From assembly GCF_052119585.1 (NCBI RefSeq), contig NZ_JBGQOJ010000010.1, positions 69,083 through 133,082 of the forward strand: 64,000 nucleotides of DNA, given 5' to 3'. The stretch comes from JBGQOJ01 sp052119585. Its GTDB lineage: Bacteria; Pseudomonadota; Alphaproteobacteria; Rhodobacterales; Rhodobacteraceae. Of this stretch, positions 25,372 through 34,982 are shown piece by piece. Made by a program: the position numbers and the translations under genes. The notes beneath the pieces are model-generated. The model worked only from the letters and a program-made list of their open reading frames with translations, searched no databases and was not told the DNA's origin. Each line of letters begins with the position of its first letter. Within the stretch, counting starts at the first letter, position 1.

Positions 25372-27567
25372 TTGTCTGACCTGCAATTTTTTCACGAAGG
25401 CGCCCTGATCGGTGTTCTGACCGCGCAACCGCTGGACCGTGTGCTGGATTACAAGGCACCCGAAGGCGGATGTATGCTGGGGGCCTTTGTCGAGGTGCCG
25501 CTGGGCCCGCGCAAGGTGCTGGGGGTTGTCTGGGGCGAAGGGCAGGGCGGATATGACCTTGCCAAGGTGCGGGCCGTTATCCGTGTGCTGGATGCCGTCC
25601 CGATGCGCCATGAAATGCGGAGCTTTCTGATCCGGGCGGCGGATTACACGCTGACGCCGCTGACCGCGATGTTGCGGCTGGCCACCCGGTCGCCGGGCTT
25701 GGGTGATCCGCCCTCGATGCGCAAGGTTCTGCGATTGGCGAATGCCGACCCCGATCGCGCCACCGACGCGCGGCGGCGGGTGATCGGGGTGATGCAGGAA
25801 TACGGCGGGCTGGCGTTCACCCCTGCCGAACTTGCGGAATACGCGGGTGTTGGCACGGGCGTGATCAAGGGATTGGTCAAGCAAGGGGTCATTGTCGAAG
25901 AGGACACGCCGCGTGATCTGCCCTATCCGCGCCTTGATGCGGGTCACAGTGCGGTGGACCTGACACCCGAGCAGGCCGAAGGATCGGCCAGATTATGCGC
26001 CGCTGTCGCCTCTGGCAAATACGGCACGACCTTGCTGAAAGGCGTTACCGGATCGGGCAAGACAGAGGTCTATCTGGAGGCGGTCGCCGAATGCCTGCGC
26101 AAGGGCCGTCAGGCGCTGGTGCTGTTGCCGGAAATCGCACTGACATCGGAATTCCTGACGCGGGTCGAGGCGCGGTTCGGCGCACGCCCCGCCGAATGGC
26201 ATTCCGGCGTCACCACGACCGAGCGCCGCCGCTGCTGGCGCATGGTGGGCGAGGGGGAGGCGCAACTGATTGTGGGCGCACGGTCGGCGCTGTTCCTGCC
26301 CTACCGCGACCTTGGCCTGATTGTGGTCGATGAAGAACACGACACATCCTACAAGCAGGAAGAGGGTGTGATGTACAACGCCCGCGACATGGCCGTTCTG
26401 CGGGCTGCCATCTGCGGGGCGCAGGTGGTTCTGGCCTCTGCAACGCCCAGTCTTGAAAGCTGGGTCAATGCAGACGCGGGCAAATACACTCGCCTGACGT
26501 TGACCTCGCGGTTCGGAGCGGCGGTGATGCCGGACATGAAGGCGATCGACATGCGGCCAGAGGCGTTGCCGTCGACCCGCTGGATCTCGGATGTTCTGGC
26601 GGGCGAGGTGCGCAAGCGGTTGGCGAAGGGCGAACAGTCGTTGTTGTTCATCAACCGCCGCGGCTATGCCCCGATTACGCTGTGCCGCGCGTGCGGGCAT
26701 CAGATCGGCTGTGACCATTGCGACGCGCGCATGGTCGAACACAGGTTCCAGAACCGCCTTGTGTGCCACCAGTGCGGCGAGACGAAACCGATGCCCACGA
26801 TCTGCCCCGGTTGCGGTGCCGAAGACCGGCTGGCCCCTGTTGGTCCGGGGGTAGAGCGGTTGGGCGAGGAAACCGCGGCGCTGTTCCCCGATGCCCGCGT
26901 CGCGGTCTTGTCGTCGGATCTGTTCGGATCGGCGCGGGCGCTGAAGGCGCAGATCAAGGCAATCGCGGATGGCGAGGCCGATATCATCATCGGAACGCAA
27001 TTGGTGGCCAAGGGGCACAACTTTCCTTTGCTGACCCTTGTGGGGGTGATCGACGCCGATCTGGGTTTGCAGGGATCGGACCTACGGGCCGCCGAACGGA
27101 CATTCCAGCTGATGCGTCAGGTTGCGGGGCGGGCGGGGCGGATGGACAAACCCGGCATGGCCCTTTTGCAGACCTACCAGCCCGAACACCCCGTGATCCG
27201 CGCGATTCTGTCCGGCGACGAGGAGGGGTTCTGGAAGGCCGAGGCGGAAGAGCGCAAGGCTGCGGGGGTTCCCCCTTACGGGCGGATGGCGGGGATCATC
27301 CTGTCGTCGCCCGATGTTGCGCAGGTCTTCGATCTGGGGGCACAGATGGCGCGGCATGACGGCCCTTTGCGGGCAATCGGGGCGCAGGTCTACGGACCCG
27401 CACCGGCCCCCATCGCGCGGATCAGGGGGCGGCACCGTGTGCGGTTGCTGGTGAAAGCCGAAAAGGCGGCACCTTTGCAATCGGCGCTGCAGAAATGGGT
27501 GGCCCAGTTCAAGATCCCGAACAGCATCCGTTTGCAGATTGATATTGATCCCCAGAATTTCTTCTAA
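25372..27567 (+). CDS. priA: Primosomal protein N' (replication restart helicase PriA)
   Basis: 731 residues from a TTG at 25372, preceded by AGGGAA. It has an N-terminal DNA-binding region, a superfamily 2 helicase core with Walker A GVTGSGKTE (GSGKT at 227-231) and DEEH at 320-323. The zinc-binding insert has paired cysteines (CRACGHQIGCDHC, CHQCG, CPGCG). GTQLVAKGHNFP and QVAGRAGR are helicase motifs V and VI. PriA reloads the replisome at collapsed forks. It is divergent from fsa. Confidence 0.95.
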   Translation: MSDLQFFHEGALIGVLTAQPLDRVLDYKAPEGGCMLGAFVEVPLGPRKVLGVVWGEGQGGYDLAKVRAVIRVLDAVPMRHEMRSFLIRAADYTLTPLTAMLRLATRSPGLGDPPSMRKVLRLANADPDRATDARRRVIGVMQEYGGLAFTPAELAEYAGVGTGVIKGLVKQGVIVEEDTPRDLPYPRLDAGHSAVDLTPEQAEGSARLCAAVASGKYGTTLLKGVTGSGKTEVYLEAVAECLRKGRQALVLLPEIALTSEFLTRVEARFGARPAEWHSGVTTTERRRCWRMVGEGEAQLIVGARSALFLPYRDLGLIVVDEEHDTSYKQEEGVMYNARDMAVLRAAICGAQVVLASATPSLESWVNADAGKYTRLTLTSRFGAAVMPDMKAIDMRPEALPSTRWISDVLAGEVRKRLAKGEQSLLFINRRGYAPITLCRACGHQIGCDHCDARMVEHRFQNRLVCHQCGETKPMPTICPGCGAEDRLAPVGPGVERLGEETAALFPDARVAVLSSDLFGSARALKAQIKAIADGEADIIIGTQLVAKGHNFPLLTLVGVIDADLGLQGSDLRAAERTFQLMRQVAGRAGRMDKPGMALLQTYQPEHPVIRAILSGDEEGFWKAEAEERKAAGVPPYGRMAGIILSSPDVAQVFDLGAQMARHDGPLRAIGAQVYGPAPAPIARIRGRHRVRLLVKAEKAAPLQSALQKWVAQFKIPNSIRLQIDIDPQNFF

Positions 27568-27735
27568 GGTTTTCGCGGATTTACAGTAGGCTGGCCGGAC
27601 AGGGGTGGCCCGCCTTCGGATATTTGCGATCTGCCGCCTGTCCAAATGGGCAGGTTGTCGCGTGCCGTTTCAATATGTGATCAGGGGCGTCGGTTCGGTA
27701 AATATCGAGAAAATGTCTGTAATCAGGGAGAGCGT

Positions 27736-28590
27736 GTGGAAAACTGGGACGACTACCGGATTGTGATGGCACTGGCCCGCTTTGGATCAATGAGCGATGC
27801 CGCGCGGAATATCGGCACCAATGTGACGACTGTCTCGCGGCGGATCCAGCGGCTGTCCGAAGGCACGAACGAGCAGATCGTCACCCGCACGAAGACCGGT
27901 TGGGCGCTGACGGGGCACGGGGCCGCGCTGGTGGAGCTTGCGGAAGAGTTCGACAGCCGTCTGGCGGAATTGAACGCGGGCGTCCTTCAGGAAGACACGG
28001 CGTTGCGCCGGATCAGCATCAGCACAATCGAGTTTCTGATGCACGAATGCCTGATTCCGTTCCTGCCCCTGTTTCAGGAAACCTGCCCGAATGTCGAACT
28101 TGATATCATCACCAGCGACAAGACGGTCAGTCTTGCCTATGGCGAGGCCGATCTGTCGGTCCGTCTTGGCCGTCCGACAGAAGGGCGGCTGATCGGAAAG
28201 CAGATCGGCGAAGTCCCGATCGGGTTTTTCCGCAATGAAGGGTCAACGAACCCCGATTGGGTCGGGTTGCCAAGGGAACTGGACTGGACAGCGGAGATGC
28301 AAGCGGCAGAGGCGTTTTTCGGGCGCCCACCCAAGATCCGGCTTCAGACATTTCAAGCGATCGTATCGGCGGCGGATATAACCGGACTGGGATGCGTCGC
28401 GCCCGGATTTCAGGTGCCCGAGGGGGCGAACCTGCGCCCCTTGCTTGGGGCACAGGGCGAAGGACAGTGTAGTGTGACGCGTGAAATCTGGTTGGTCTTT
28501 CATGAAACCCGGCGCAAGGATCCGACCCTGCGGCGGGTTGCGGACTGGATCGAACATTGCTTCAAATCCATGCACCTGTCTGGCAGATAG
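27736..28590 (+). CDS. LysR-type transcriptional regulator
   Basis: 284 residues from the GTG at 27736, just after GGGAGAGC. The N-terminal winged helix-turn-helix reads VMALARFGSMSDAARNIGTN, then VSRRIQRLSEGTNEQIVTRTKTG. The effector-binding domain starts near residue 90 (ISISTIEFLMHECLIPFLPLF). The sequence belongs to a divergent LysR group rather than the classic amino-acid or aromatic types. It converges with the TsuA-like transporter gene four bases away. The target genes are not evident. Confidence 0.8.
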   Translation: MENWDDYRIVMALARFGSMSDAARNIGTNVTTVSRRIQRLSEGTNEQIVTRTKTGWALTGHGAALVELAEEFDSRLAELNAGVLQEDTALRRISISTIEFLMHECLIPFLPLFQETCPNVELDIITSDKTVSLAYGEADLSVRLGRPTEGRLIGKQIGEVPIGFFRNEGSTNPDWVGLPRELDWTAEMQAAEAFFGRPPKIRLQTFQAIVSAADITGLGCVAPGFQVPEGANLRPLLGAQGEGQCSVTREIWLVFHETRRKDPTLRRVADWIEHCFKSMHLSGR

Positions 28591-28593
28591 GAC

Positions 28594-29658
28594 CTACCCT
28601 GCCTGCAACCGGCCCGCGCGCTGATCGACCATGAGGTCGGTTGCCATAGCCCCCGCCCACATAGAGGCCAGCGCCAGCCAGGCGGTGCCCACAAAGATAG
28701 ACCCCCCGGTCACGCCCGCCCCGATGGCGCAGCCGCCTGCCAGCATCCCGCCAAAACCCATCAAGGCCGCGCCCAGCATCGCGCGCCGCATGTTGGCTTC
28801 TGTCTCGAACCCTTCGAACTTGAATTCCCGCGTTGCGACAGCCGCCAGAAAAGCGCCCAGAACAACGCCGGGCACCAGCCCCACATCGAATTCCAGAACC
28901 GCGTTCCGGCTAAGGAAAAACATCAGGCTATGCGCCGACGGGCCGGTGAATGTCGCACTTTCGATCTGGACGGGGTCAAAGGCTATCTGTGCCAGCCCAA
29001 AGGTCAGCACCCAGCCCACGGCAACAGAAAACCCGACACCAGAGGCAAAGACCAGCCGCGACAACCCGATCCGGTTGCGCCGCGATATCACAAGGGCCAG
29101 CGCGGCGATCATCAGGCCAAGCACCAGCCCCGAGGCCGCAGGCAAACCCGAAGCGTCGAGCAGGTTCACGTTCTTGCCGCCTTCGGTCATCCAAAGCGCC
29201 GCCAACCGGTCACGCAAGGGCGACAGCATGCCCTGAAGGCTCATCTGGGCGACAACGGCGAATATCAGGCCCGAAACCAGCGACCGCAGGTTGCCAGATG
29301 CCGCCAGCACCAGCAACCGGCCAGAGCACCCGCGCGCCAGAACCATGCCAACGCCAAAGACAAGCCCGCCGATCACGGCCCCCGACCACGATCCGGTGAC
29401 GGCCATCATGCGGGCATCGGCAGGGCGCATCAGCCCCGCAAGCGCTGCGGCCTGAACCCAGACCAAAGCGGTGGAAAACGTTAGCAACCAGACCGATACG
29501 CGAGGGCCCATCTGGCCACGCGCGAATTCCACCGTGGCCGCTCGCAGGCAGAATTTGGACCGCTGCGCCGCGACGCCAAAGATCAGGCCGGTGATCAACC
29601 CGAACAGAGCGGCGGTGGGGGCCTCGCCGATGCGATTTACAATGCCAAGAATGTCCAT
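28594..29658 (-). CDS. YeeE/YedE (TsuA-like) sulfur-compound transporter
   Basis: 354 residues, about nine or ten membrane segments, from the ATG at 29658 after AAAAGGGC. The sulfur-transport motifs are present: FGVAAQRSKFCLRAA near the N-terminus, VLARGCSGRLLVLA in the middle and MLAGGCAIGAGVTGGS near the end. Each has a conserved cysteine of the kind thought to relay thiosulfate in TsuA. Members take up thiosulfate or related sulfur. It diverges from the MFS gene. Which sulfur compound it carries is inferred from the family only. Confidence 0.86.
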   Translation of the reverse strand: MDILGIVNRIGEAPTAALFGLITGLIFGVAAQRSKFCLRAATVEFARGQMGPRVSVWLLTFSTALVWVQAAALAGLMRPADARMMAVTGSWSGAVIGGLVFGVGMVLARGCSGRLLVLAASGNLRSLVSGLIFAVVAQMSLQGMLSPLRDRLAALWMTEGGKNVNLLDASGLPAASGLVLGLMIAALALVISRRNRIGLSRLVFASGVGFSVAVGWVLTFGLAQIAFDPVQIESATFTGPSAHSLMFFLSRNAVLEFDVGLVPGVVLGAFLAAVATREFKFEGFETEANMRRAMLGAALMGFGGMLAGGCAIGAGVTGGSIFVGTAWLALASMWAGAMATDLMVDQRAGRLQAG

Positions 29659-29778
29659 TCGTCTGCCCTTTTCGTATGTTTGCTGCTTGATGCCAGAATG
29701 GCAAAGGGGCGACATTGATTCAGATCATAGGGTCAAGTTTCACTCGCCAAGGTTCGGGTTTCCGCATATCTGCGAGGG

Positions 29779-31020
29779 ATGGCTTCACATTTCGCACCCT
29801 TCCCCCTTGCCGAAGCGCGGCATCTTCCGCGGTGGCGACGACCGCAGACGCTGTTGTTCCTCATGGCCTTTGCCATGCCGATCGCCTTTGCCACATGGTC
29901 GGCGCTGCTGAACAACTTTGTCATCGAGGTGGCGCATTTCGACGGGGTCCACATCGGGTGGCTTCATACCGTCCGCGAGGTTCCGGGATTTCTGGCGATC
30001 GGGGTAATCGCCCTGATCATGGTCATCCGCGAGCAGGTGCTGGGGTTGATCGCGCTGGCGCTGCTGGGCTGTGCCACGGCGCTGACCGCGTGGTTTCCCG
30101 GCCTTTACGGGATTCTGACGCTGACCCTGCTCAGCTCTATCGGGTTTCACTACTTTGAAACGGTCAACCAGTCGCTACAGTTGCAGTGGATCCCCAAAGA
30201 CCGCGCGCCGCAGACTTTGGGCTGGATCGTCGCCATGGGGTCGGCCGCTTCGCTGGTGTCCTACGGGCTGCTGGTCGCCACGTGGAAGACGTTCGATCTG
30301 TCTTACAATACGGTTTACATGATCGCGGGCGGCACCACCGCGCTGATCGCGCTGTTCTGCTTTATCGCCTACCCACAGTTTGAATCGCCACATCCGCAGT
30401 TGAAAACATTTGTCCTGCGCCGCCGTTACTGGCTGTATTATGCGCTGCAATTCATGTCCGGTGCGCGGCGCCAGATCTTCACCGTCTTTGCCGCCTTCAT
30501 GATGGTCGAAAAGTTCGGCTTTGAGGTGCACGAGGTCACGGCATTGTTCCTGATCAACTTTTTGGCGAATATGATCTTTGCACCCCTGATGGGCCGCGCC
30601 GTTGCGTTCTTTGGCGAGCGCCGGATGCTGATGTTCGAATATGCCGGGCTGATCTGCGTGTTCCTGGCCTATGGCGGGATCTACTATGCCGGTTGGGGTG
30701 TCCTGCTGGCGGCAACGCTGTATGTCATCGACCATCTGTTCTTTTCGCTGGCCTTCGCGCTAAAGACCTATTTTCAGAAAATCGCCGACCCGCAAGACAT
30801 CGCGCCGACAGCCGCCGTGGCCTTTACCATCAACCACATCGCGGCGGTGTTTTTGCCGGCCTTCCTGGGCTATCTTTGGGTGACATCGCCGGGGGCCGTG
30901 TTTTTTCTTGCGGCAGGGATGGCGGCAACGTCGCTGGCGCTGGCAATGTTGATCCCGCGCCACCCGGTCAAGGGTCACGAGACGGTGTTTTCACGCGCGC
31001 TGCCCCTGCCGGCAGAGTAG
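29779..31020 (+). CDS. Major facilitator superfamily transporter
   Basis: 413 residues with twelve likely membrane helices. The first follows a charged N-terminus (RHLPRWRRPQTLLFLMAFAM). A typical cytosolic loop joins the two halves around YPQFESPHPQLKTFVLRRRYW. Conserved-looking FHYFETVNQSLQLQW and MSGARRQIFTVFAAFMM segments are seen, but no motif that fixes a substrate. Proton-driven efflux or uptake is the family role. It is divergent from the TsuA-like gene and upstream of msrA. Confidence 0.82.
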   Translation: MASHFAPFPLAEARHLPRWRRPQTLLFLMAFAMPIAFATWSALLNNFVIEVAHFDGVHIGWLHTVREVPGFLAIGVIALIMVIREQVLGLIALALLGCATALTAWFPGLYGILTLTLLSSIGFHYFETVNQSLQLQWIPKDRAPQTLGWIVAMGSAASLVSYGLLVATWKTFDLSYNTVYMIAGGTTALIALFCFIAYPQFESPHPQLKTFVLRRRYWLYYALQFMSGARRQIFTVFAAFMMVEKFGFEVHEVTALFLINFLANMIFAPLMGRAVAFFGERRMLMFEYAGLICVFLAYGGIYYAGWGVLLAATLYVIDHLFFSLAFALKTYFQKIADPQDIAPTAAVAFTINHIAAVFLPAFLGYLWVTSPGAVFFLAAGMAATSLALAMLIPRHPVKGHETVFSRALPLPAE

Positions 31021-31087
31021 AACGCAGAGTGGAAAATCGCGCGGACCCGCTTATATACAAAGGCACCCCGTAAACAGGAGACCTGCA

Positions 31088-31738
31088 ATGTTCGGCCTTT
31101 CCCGCAAGAAAACCGATATGATCACCGCCAAGGACGCCCTTGCCGGTCGCGCAACCGCCATCCCCACCGCCAAAACCCATTTTGTGAACGGCGCGCCTTT
31201 GTCGCTGGATGTTCCCCATGGGATGGAGGAGGCGATGTTCGGCATGGGCTGTTTCTGGGGGGTAGAGCGTATCTTCTGGCAACTGGACGGCGTCTATTCC
31301 ACCATGGTCGGCTATGCGGGCGGATATACCCCCAATGCGACCTATCAGGAGGTCTGCACAGGCCAGACCGGCCATAACGAGGTGGTGCGCGTGGTCTATG
31401 ACCCTGCGGTCATCGGCTACGACGACCTGTTGCGCGTTTTCTGGCAGGGGCACAACCCGACCCAAGGTATGCGACAGGGCAACGACAGCGGCACGCAGTA
31501 CCGTTCGGGTATCTACACCTATACCGCCGCGCAAAAGACAGCGGCAGAGGCGTCGCGCGCCGGCTACGCGCCGCGTCTGGCCACGGCGGGCTTTGGCGCG
31601 ATTACCACAGAGATTGCCGATGCGCCGACCTTCTACTTTGCCGAAGAGTATCATCAGCAGTATCTGGCGAAAAATCCGGCGGGATATTGCGGCATCGGCG
31701 GCACAGGCGTGACCTGCCCGATCGGCACAAACGCCTGA
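31088..31738 (+). CDS. msrA: Peptide methionine-S-sulfoxide reductase MsrA
   Basis: 216 residues. The catalytic motif GCFWG holds nucleophile Cys55 in AMFGMGCFWGVERIFW. Conserved GYAGGYTPNATYQEVCTGQTGHNEVV and FWQGHNPTQGMRQGNDSGTQYRS follow (each given in part in one run of at most twenty residues by subdivision). Resolving cysteines lie near the C-terminus (GYCGIGGTGVTCP). It repairs oxidised methionine in proteins. A GGAG site precedes the ATG at 31088. Confidence 0.95.
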   Translation: MFGLSRKKTDMITAKDALAGRATAIPTAKTHFVNGAPLSLDVPHGMEEAMFGMGCFWGVERIFWQLDGVYSTMVGYAGGYTPNATYQEVCTGQTGHNEVVRVVYDPAVIGYDDLLRVFWQGHNPTQGMRQGNDSGTQYRSGIYTYTAAQKTAAEASRAGYAPRLATAGFGAITTEIADAPTFYFAEEYHQQYLAKNPAGYCGIGGTGVTCPIGTNA

Positions 31739-31804
31739 CGCATGGCTTGACGGGGGCAGGGGCGCGGTCTATCCGCGCCCTAACCCGTTTGAAAGGTCGC
31801 TGAC

Positions 31805-32674
31805 ATGCCAACCTACACCGCCCTGACAACCCTTGCCGACAAAGACGCCGCCGAAGCGATGGGCGAGGCGATGGAGATGATGACACCGGAACCCACCGGC
31901 GTCGGCGTGTTCGAGATCGAGGATGGCAGCGGCTTGTGGGAGGTCGGCGGCTATTTCGTCGAGGCACCGGACAGCGCCGATCTGGCCTTGCTTGCCGCGG
32001 CCTATGACGCCGCGCCGTTCGCGGTGTCCGAACTGCCCGAAACCGATTGGGTCGCCAAAGTCCGCCGCGATCTGGCCCCGGTCGTCGCCGGGCGGTTTTT
32101 CGTATATGGCAGCCATGATGCCGACAAGGTCCCCGCGGATAGCATCCCCCTGCTGATCGAGGCCGCGATGGCCTTTGGCACCGGCCACCACGGCACGACG
32201 CTGGGCTGCTTGCGCGCATTGGACCGTCTGGCAACGGCTGGGTTTGTCGGGTCGAACGTGGCCGACATCGGCTGCGGAACGGCTGTTCTGGCGATGGCTG
32301 CGGCCAAGATCTGGCCAAATCCGGTTCTGGCAAGCGACATCGACATGGTCGCCGTCGATGTGGCGGTTGCCAATGTGGCCTGCAACGCGCTGGAGGGCCG
32401 GGTGACATGTGTCGAGGCCGCAGGGTTCGACCACCCTGTGCTGTCAGGCGCCGCGCCATTCGATCTGGTCTTTGCCAATATCCTGAAAGGCCCGCTGATT
32501 ATGCTGTCGCCCGATATGGCCAAGGCCATTGTTCCGGGTGGCTATGCGATTCTTTCGGGAATTCTGAATGAACAGGCGGATGAGGTTGCGGGCGTTTATG
32601 CACGCAATGGATTTAATGTGGTCCATCGTGAAGAGATTGTTGACTGGACGACCCTGACGCTTGGCAAGCTTTAA
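31805..32674 (+). CDS. prmA: Ribosomal protein L11 methyltransferase PrmA
   Basis: 289 residues. The C-terminal Rossmann methyltransferase domain has AMAFGTGHHGTTLGCL and the AdoMet-binding loop DIGCGTAVLAMAAAK, then DIDMVAVDVA and the NILKGPLIML catalytic region (NPPY-like position). The N-terminal half is the substrate-recognition domain. PrmA trimethylates ribosomal protein L11. It follows msrA by 66 bases on the same strand. Confidence 0.92.
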   Translation: MPTYTALTTLADKDAAEAMGEAMEMMTPEPTGVGVFEIEDGSGLWEVGGYFVEAPDSADLALLAAAYDAAPFAVSELPETDWVAKVRRDLAPVVAGRFFVYGSHDADKVPADSIPLLIEAAMAFGTGHHGTTLGCLRALDRLATAGFVGSNVADIGCGTAVLAMAAAKIWPNPVLASDIDMVAVDVAVANVACNALEGRVTCVEAAGFDHPVLSGAAPFDLVFANILKGPLIMLSPDMAKAIVPGGYAILSGILNEQADEVAGVYARNGFNVVHREEIVDWTTLTLGKL

Positions 32675-32780
32675 CGAAAACCCTTGTTTATATGGCTGAA
32701 TCCACGGGGTTGCCTTAGTATTGCCACAATGTGTCTTAATAAAGGCATGCGGGCGGGGGCCTGAACCTTCGGAGGCTGTT

Positions 32781-33128
32781 ATGGCTGATGCCAATCTCCA
32801 GGATTTCGGTAAACGGTTGACCAGATTGAACAGTAAACATCGAAAGATGGCGCAGGGGTATATTACCTCTGTAAATCATGACGGCCTTATCATTGCACGA
32901 CCAAGACGCAGCGGCCCGCGAGTTCCCGTAAAGGGTTTGGTGCTGACGCTGATTGCCTTGTTCGGTCTGAAAGGGTTCCTGTATGTGAACCTTGGCGCAA
33001 TCACCTACACCGAACGCGTTGGAAAGCTGCAAAGCGGCACTGTCGTCGAACAGTTCGGCGCCTATGTCATGCAGGCCGACCCTGTAACGCTTTGGGTTGC
33101 GGATCAAATTCACAATGTTCTTAAGTGA
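32781..33128 (+). CDS. Small conserved-type membrane protein, unknown function
   Basis: 115 residues. The ATG at 32781 follows GGAGG (32771-32775), a strong ribosome binding site. The N-terminal 50 residues are basic and polar (FGKRLTRLNSKHRKMAQG), one membrane segment lies near 53-70 (LVLTLIALFGLKGFLYV), and the C-terminal part (ITYTERVGKLQSGTVVEQFG) would be periplasmic. I do not recognise a named family. It is followed by a bidirectional terminator shared with the DUF1127 gene, so it is probably the last gene of its transcript. Confidence 0.75.
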   Translation: MADANLQDFGKRLTRLNSKHRKMAQGYITSVNHDGLIIARPRRSGPRVPVKGLVLTLIALFGLKGFLYVNLGAITYTERVGKLQSGTVVEQFGAYVMQADPVTLWVADQIHNVLK

Positions 33129-33168
33129 ATTTTAAAAAGGTATTCAAAGAAAATTCATTTCATACGAG

Positions 33169-33204
33169 AAAGGCCGCGCCGGTTTTATCCGGTCGCGGCC
33201 TTTT
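33169..33204. terminator. Bidirectional rho-independent terminator
   Basis: AAAGGCCGCG (33169-33178) pairs with CGCGGCCTTT (33194-33203), with a weaker inner pairing CCGG/CCGG. A TTTT run follows on the plus strand and an A-run precedes, so it can end both the small membrane-protein transcript and the convergent DUF1127 transcript. Confidence 0.88.
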
Positions 33205-33239
33205 GCCAATGTCGAAAACGACAGGAATGCCGACAGCGA

Positions 33240-33449
33240 CTACTTGCTGCCTGCGATCGCCTCGATATCGCCACGGCACAGGCCGATATCGTCCAGCTCG
33301 CGGTCGGTCAGCTTGGACAGCGACGACCGTGTGACGCGGGCATCGTTCCAGGTTGCAACGGCCGCAAAAGTGTTCATCACGAATTTGGACAGGCGGCTTC
33401 CGAAAGAAGAGCCGGTGGCCAGAGGGCGGGTGGTGTCAAAAGCTGCCAT
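33240..33449 (-). CDS. DUF1127 small protein
   Basis: 69 residues. The C-terminal DUF1127 signature is clear: LSKLTDRELDDIGLCRGDIEAIA, preceded by an aromatic and basic section (KFVMNTFAAVATWNDARV). DUF1127 proteins are small, highly expressed in Rhodobacterales, and in some species linked to RNA binding and stress responses. The gene is monocistronic, between the shared terminator and a 334-base intergenic region. Confidence 0.87.
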   Translation of the reverse strand: MAAFDTTRPLATGSSFGSRLSKFVMNTFAAVATWNDARVTRSSLSKLTDRELDDIGLCRGDIEAIAGSK

Positions 33450-33783
33450 TTCAGCGGTCCTTGAATGCGCAACACGCCTTATGCTGTTGCCTTGATGACC
33501 GTCATCTAGGAGCTAATATTCTGCACAGCAATACGGTGCGATTGCATAATAACTATGCGTTTTATGCATGGCATCTTTCGGATGAAAAAGGTCGGTTTCC
33601 GGGGCATGCTTCAAAGGCGACAAATGTCGTTTTCAGGCAGGCGCGCGACGTATTGCATCCGCATTTTATGGATTGCCGCGAAAATGGAGTAAACATCCTG
33701 CAGAAAGTCTTAAGACTGGCGGATGTTCGCGTTTCGTGCTACTGCGTCAAAAAAGAAACAACTTTATTGAGTCAGGACAGGGC
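33450..33783. other. Intergenic region between DUF1127 and ruvC
   Basis: 334 bases without a supported gene; it must hold the divergent promoters of the DUF1127 gene and ruvC. It is more A/T-rich than its surroundings. TTGCATAATAACTATGC and TTTTATGCATGG (33542-33570) contain overlapping short inverted repeats around ATGCAT. I found no clear GTTC-N7-GTTC alphaproteobacterial SOS box by eye. Confidence 0.6.
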
Positions 33784-34314
33784 ATGCGGGTTTTGGGGAT
33801 TGATCCGGGGCTTCGGAACATGGGTTGGGGCCTGATCGATGTCGACGGGTCGCGACTCAGTCATGTGGCGAACGGGGTCTGCCACTCTGTCGGGGATGAT
33901 CTGGCGCAGCGACTTCTTAGCCTTCACACGCAGATGACCGAGGTGGTCCAGCGCTATGCGCCCGACACTGCCGCTGTGGAACTGACATTCGTGAACAAGG
34001 ACGGGGCTGGCACGCTGAAACTGGGGCAGGCGCGGGCGATTGCGCTGCTGGTTCCGGCGCAGGCGGGGCTGACCGTTGGTGAATATGCACCCAACGCGAT
34101 CAAGAAGACGGTCGTTGGCGTCGGGCACGCGGACAAGGCGCAGGTTGCCCATATGGTAAAGCTGCAATTGCCGGGTGTCGTGCTGATGGGGCCCGATGCG
34201 ACCGATGCGCTGGCTATTGCGCTTTGTCATGCGCATCATGCAAAGTCGGCAGGGCGGCTGGCAGCGGCCCTTTTGCAGGCTGAAAACAGGTCACAGATGA
34301 AAGCCGGGGCATGA
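33784..34314 (+). CDS. ruvC: Crossover junction endodeoxyribonuclease RuvC
   Basis: 176 residues from the ATG at 33784 (MRVLGIDPGLRNMGWGL). The first catalytic aspartate is Asp7, the glutamate lies in AAVELTFVNKD, and the C-terminal acidic pair is in GPDATDALAIALCH. RuvC cuts Holliday junctions. Its stop overlaps ruvA by four bases (ATGA), so ruvCAB is one operon. Confidence 0.95.
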   Translation: MRVLGIDPGLRNMGWGLIDVDGSRLSHVANGVCHSVGDDLAQRLLSLHTQMTEVVQRYAPDTAAVELTFVNKDGAGTLKLGQARAIALLVPAQAGLTVGEYAPNAIKKTVVGVGHADKAQVAHMVKLQLPGVVLMGPDATDALAIALCHAHHAKSAGRLAAALLQAENRSQMKAGA

Positions 34315-34979
34315 TCGGGAAACTAAGTGGCAGGATCGACTATCGCGGGACCGATCACGTTCTGATCGATGTGCGCGGGGTCGGGTATATCGTCTATTGC
34401 TCTGACCGGACGCTGGCCGGCCTGCCCCCGGCGGGCGAGGCGGTGGCGCTTTATACCGAACTGTTGGTGCGCGAGGATCTGTTGCAGTTGTTCGGCTTTA
34501 CCACGCTGGTCGAAAAGGAATGGCACCGCTTGCTGATTTCGGTTCAGGGGATCGGGGCGAAGGCCGCGATGGCCATACTGGGCACGCTTGGCCCCGATGG
34601 CGTTGGCCGCGCGATTGCCCTTGGCGACTGGAACGCGGTCAAGGCGGCCCCCGGCGTCGGCCCCAAGATTGCCCAGCGTGTGGTGCTGGAACTGAAAGCC
34701 AAAGCGCCCGGCGTCATGGCGATGGGCGGCACCGTGGCGCAGGCGCAGGGAACGGAACAGGCAGACGTGATCGAAAGCGACCCGCCCAAGGCCCGGCCCG
34801 CCCCCGCCCCGAACCCCAATGCCTCGGCGCAGGCAGAGGCGCTGTCGGCGCTGTCCAACCTTGGCTATGCGCCGGGCGAGGCCGCAGGGGCCGTGGCCCA
34901 GGCCGCTGGCGATGCCCCCGGGTCCGACACATCCACCCTGATCCGCGCAGCGCTGAAGCTGCTGGCACCAAAGGGCTAG
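34311..34979 (+). CDS. ruvA: Holliday junction DNA helicase subunit RuvA
   Basis: 222 residues. The N-terminal OB-fold starts MIGKLSGRIDYRG, helix-hairpin-helix motifs include ISVQGIGAKAAMAILGTLG and APGVGPKIAQRVVLELK. A Pro/Ala-rich linker (about 140-165) leads to the C-terminal RuvB-binding domain (EALSALSNLGYAPGEAAGAV). It holds the junction for RuvB. Confidence 0.94.
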   Translation: MIGKLSGRIDYRGTDHVLIDVRGVGYIVYCSDRTLAGLPPAGEAVALYTELLVREDLLQLFGFTTLVEKEWHRLLISVQGIGAKAAMAILGTLGPDGVGRAIALGDWNAVKAAPGVGPKIAQRVVLELKAKAPGVMAMGGTVAQAQGTEQADVIESDPPKARPAPAPNPNASAQAEALSALSNLGYAPGEAAGAVAQAAGDAPGSDTSTLIRAALKLLAPKG

Positions 34980-34982
34980 GGC

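Noticed and set aside
31759..31781. GC-rich hairpin between msrA and prmA as a terminator
   Set aside because: The eight-base-pair stem is followed by TAACCCG rather than a T-run, and prmA follows closely on the same strand.
33700..33783. SOS (LexA) box before ruvC
   Set aside because: GTTCGCGTTTCGTGC has one GTTC half but no second half at the required seven-base spacing.
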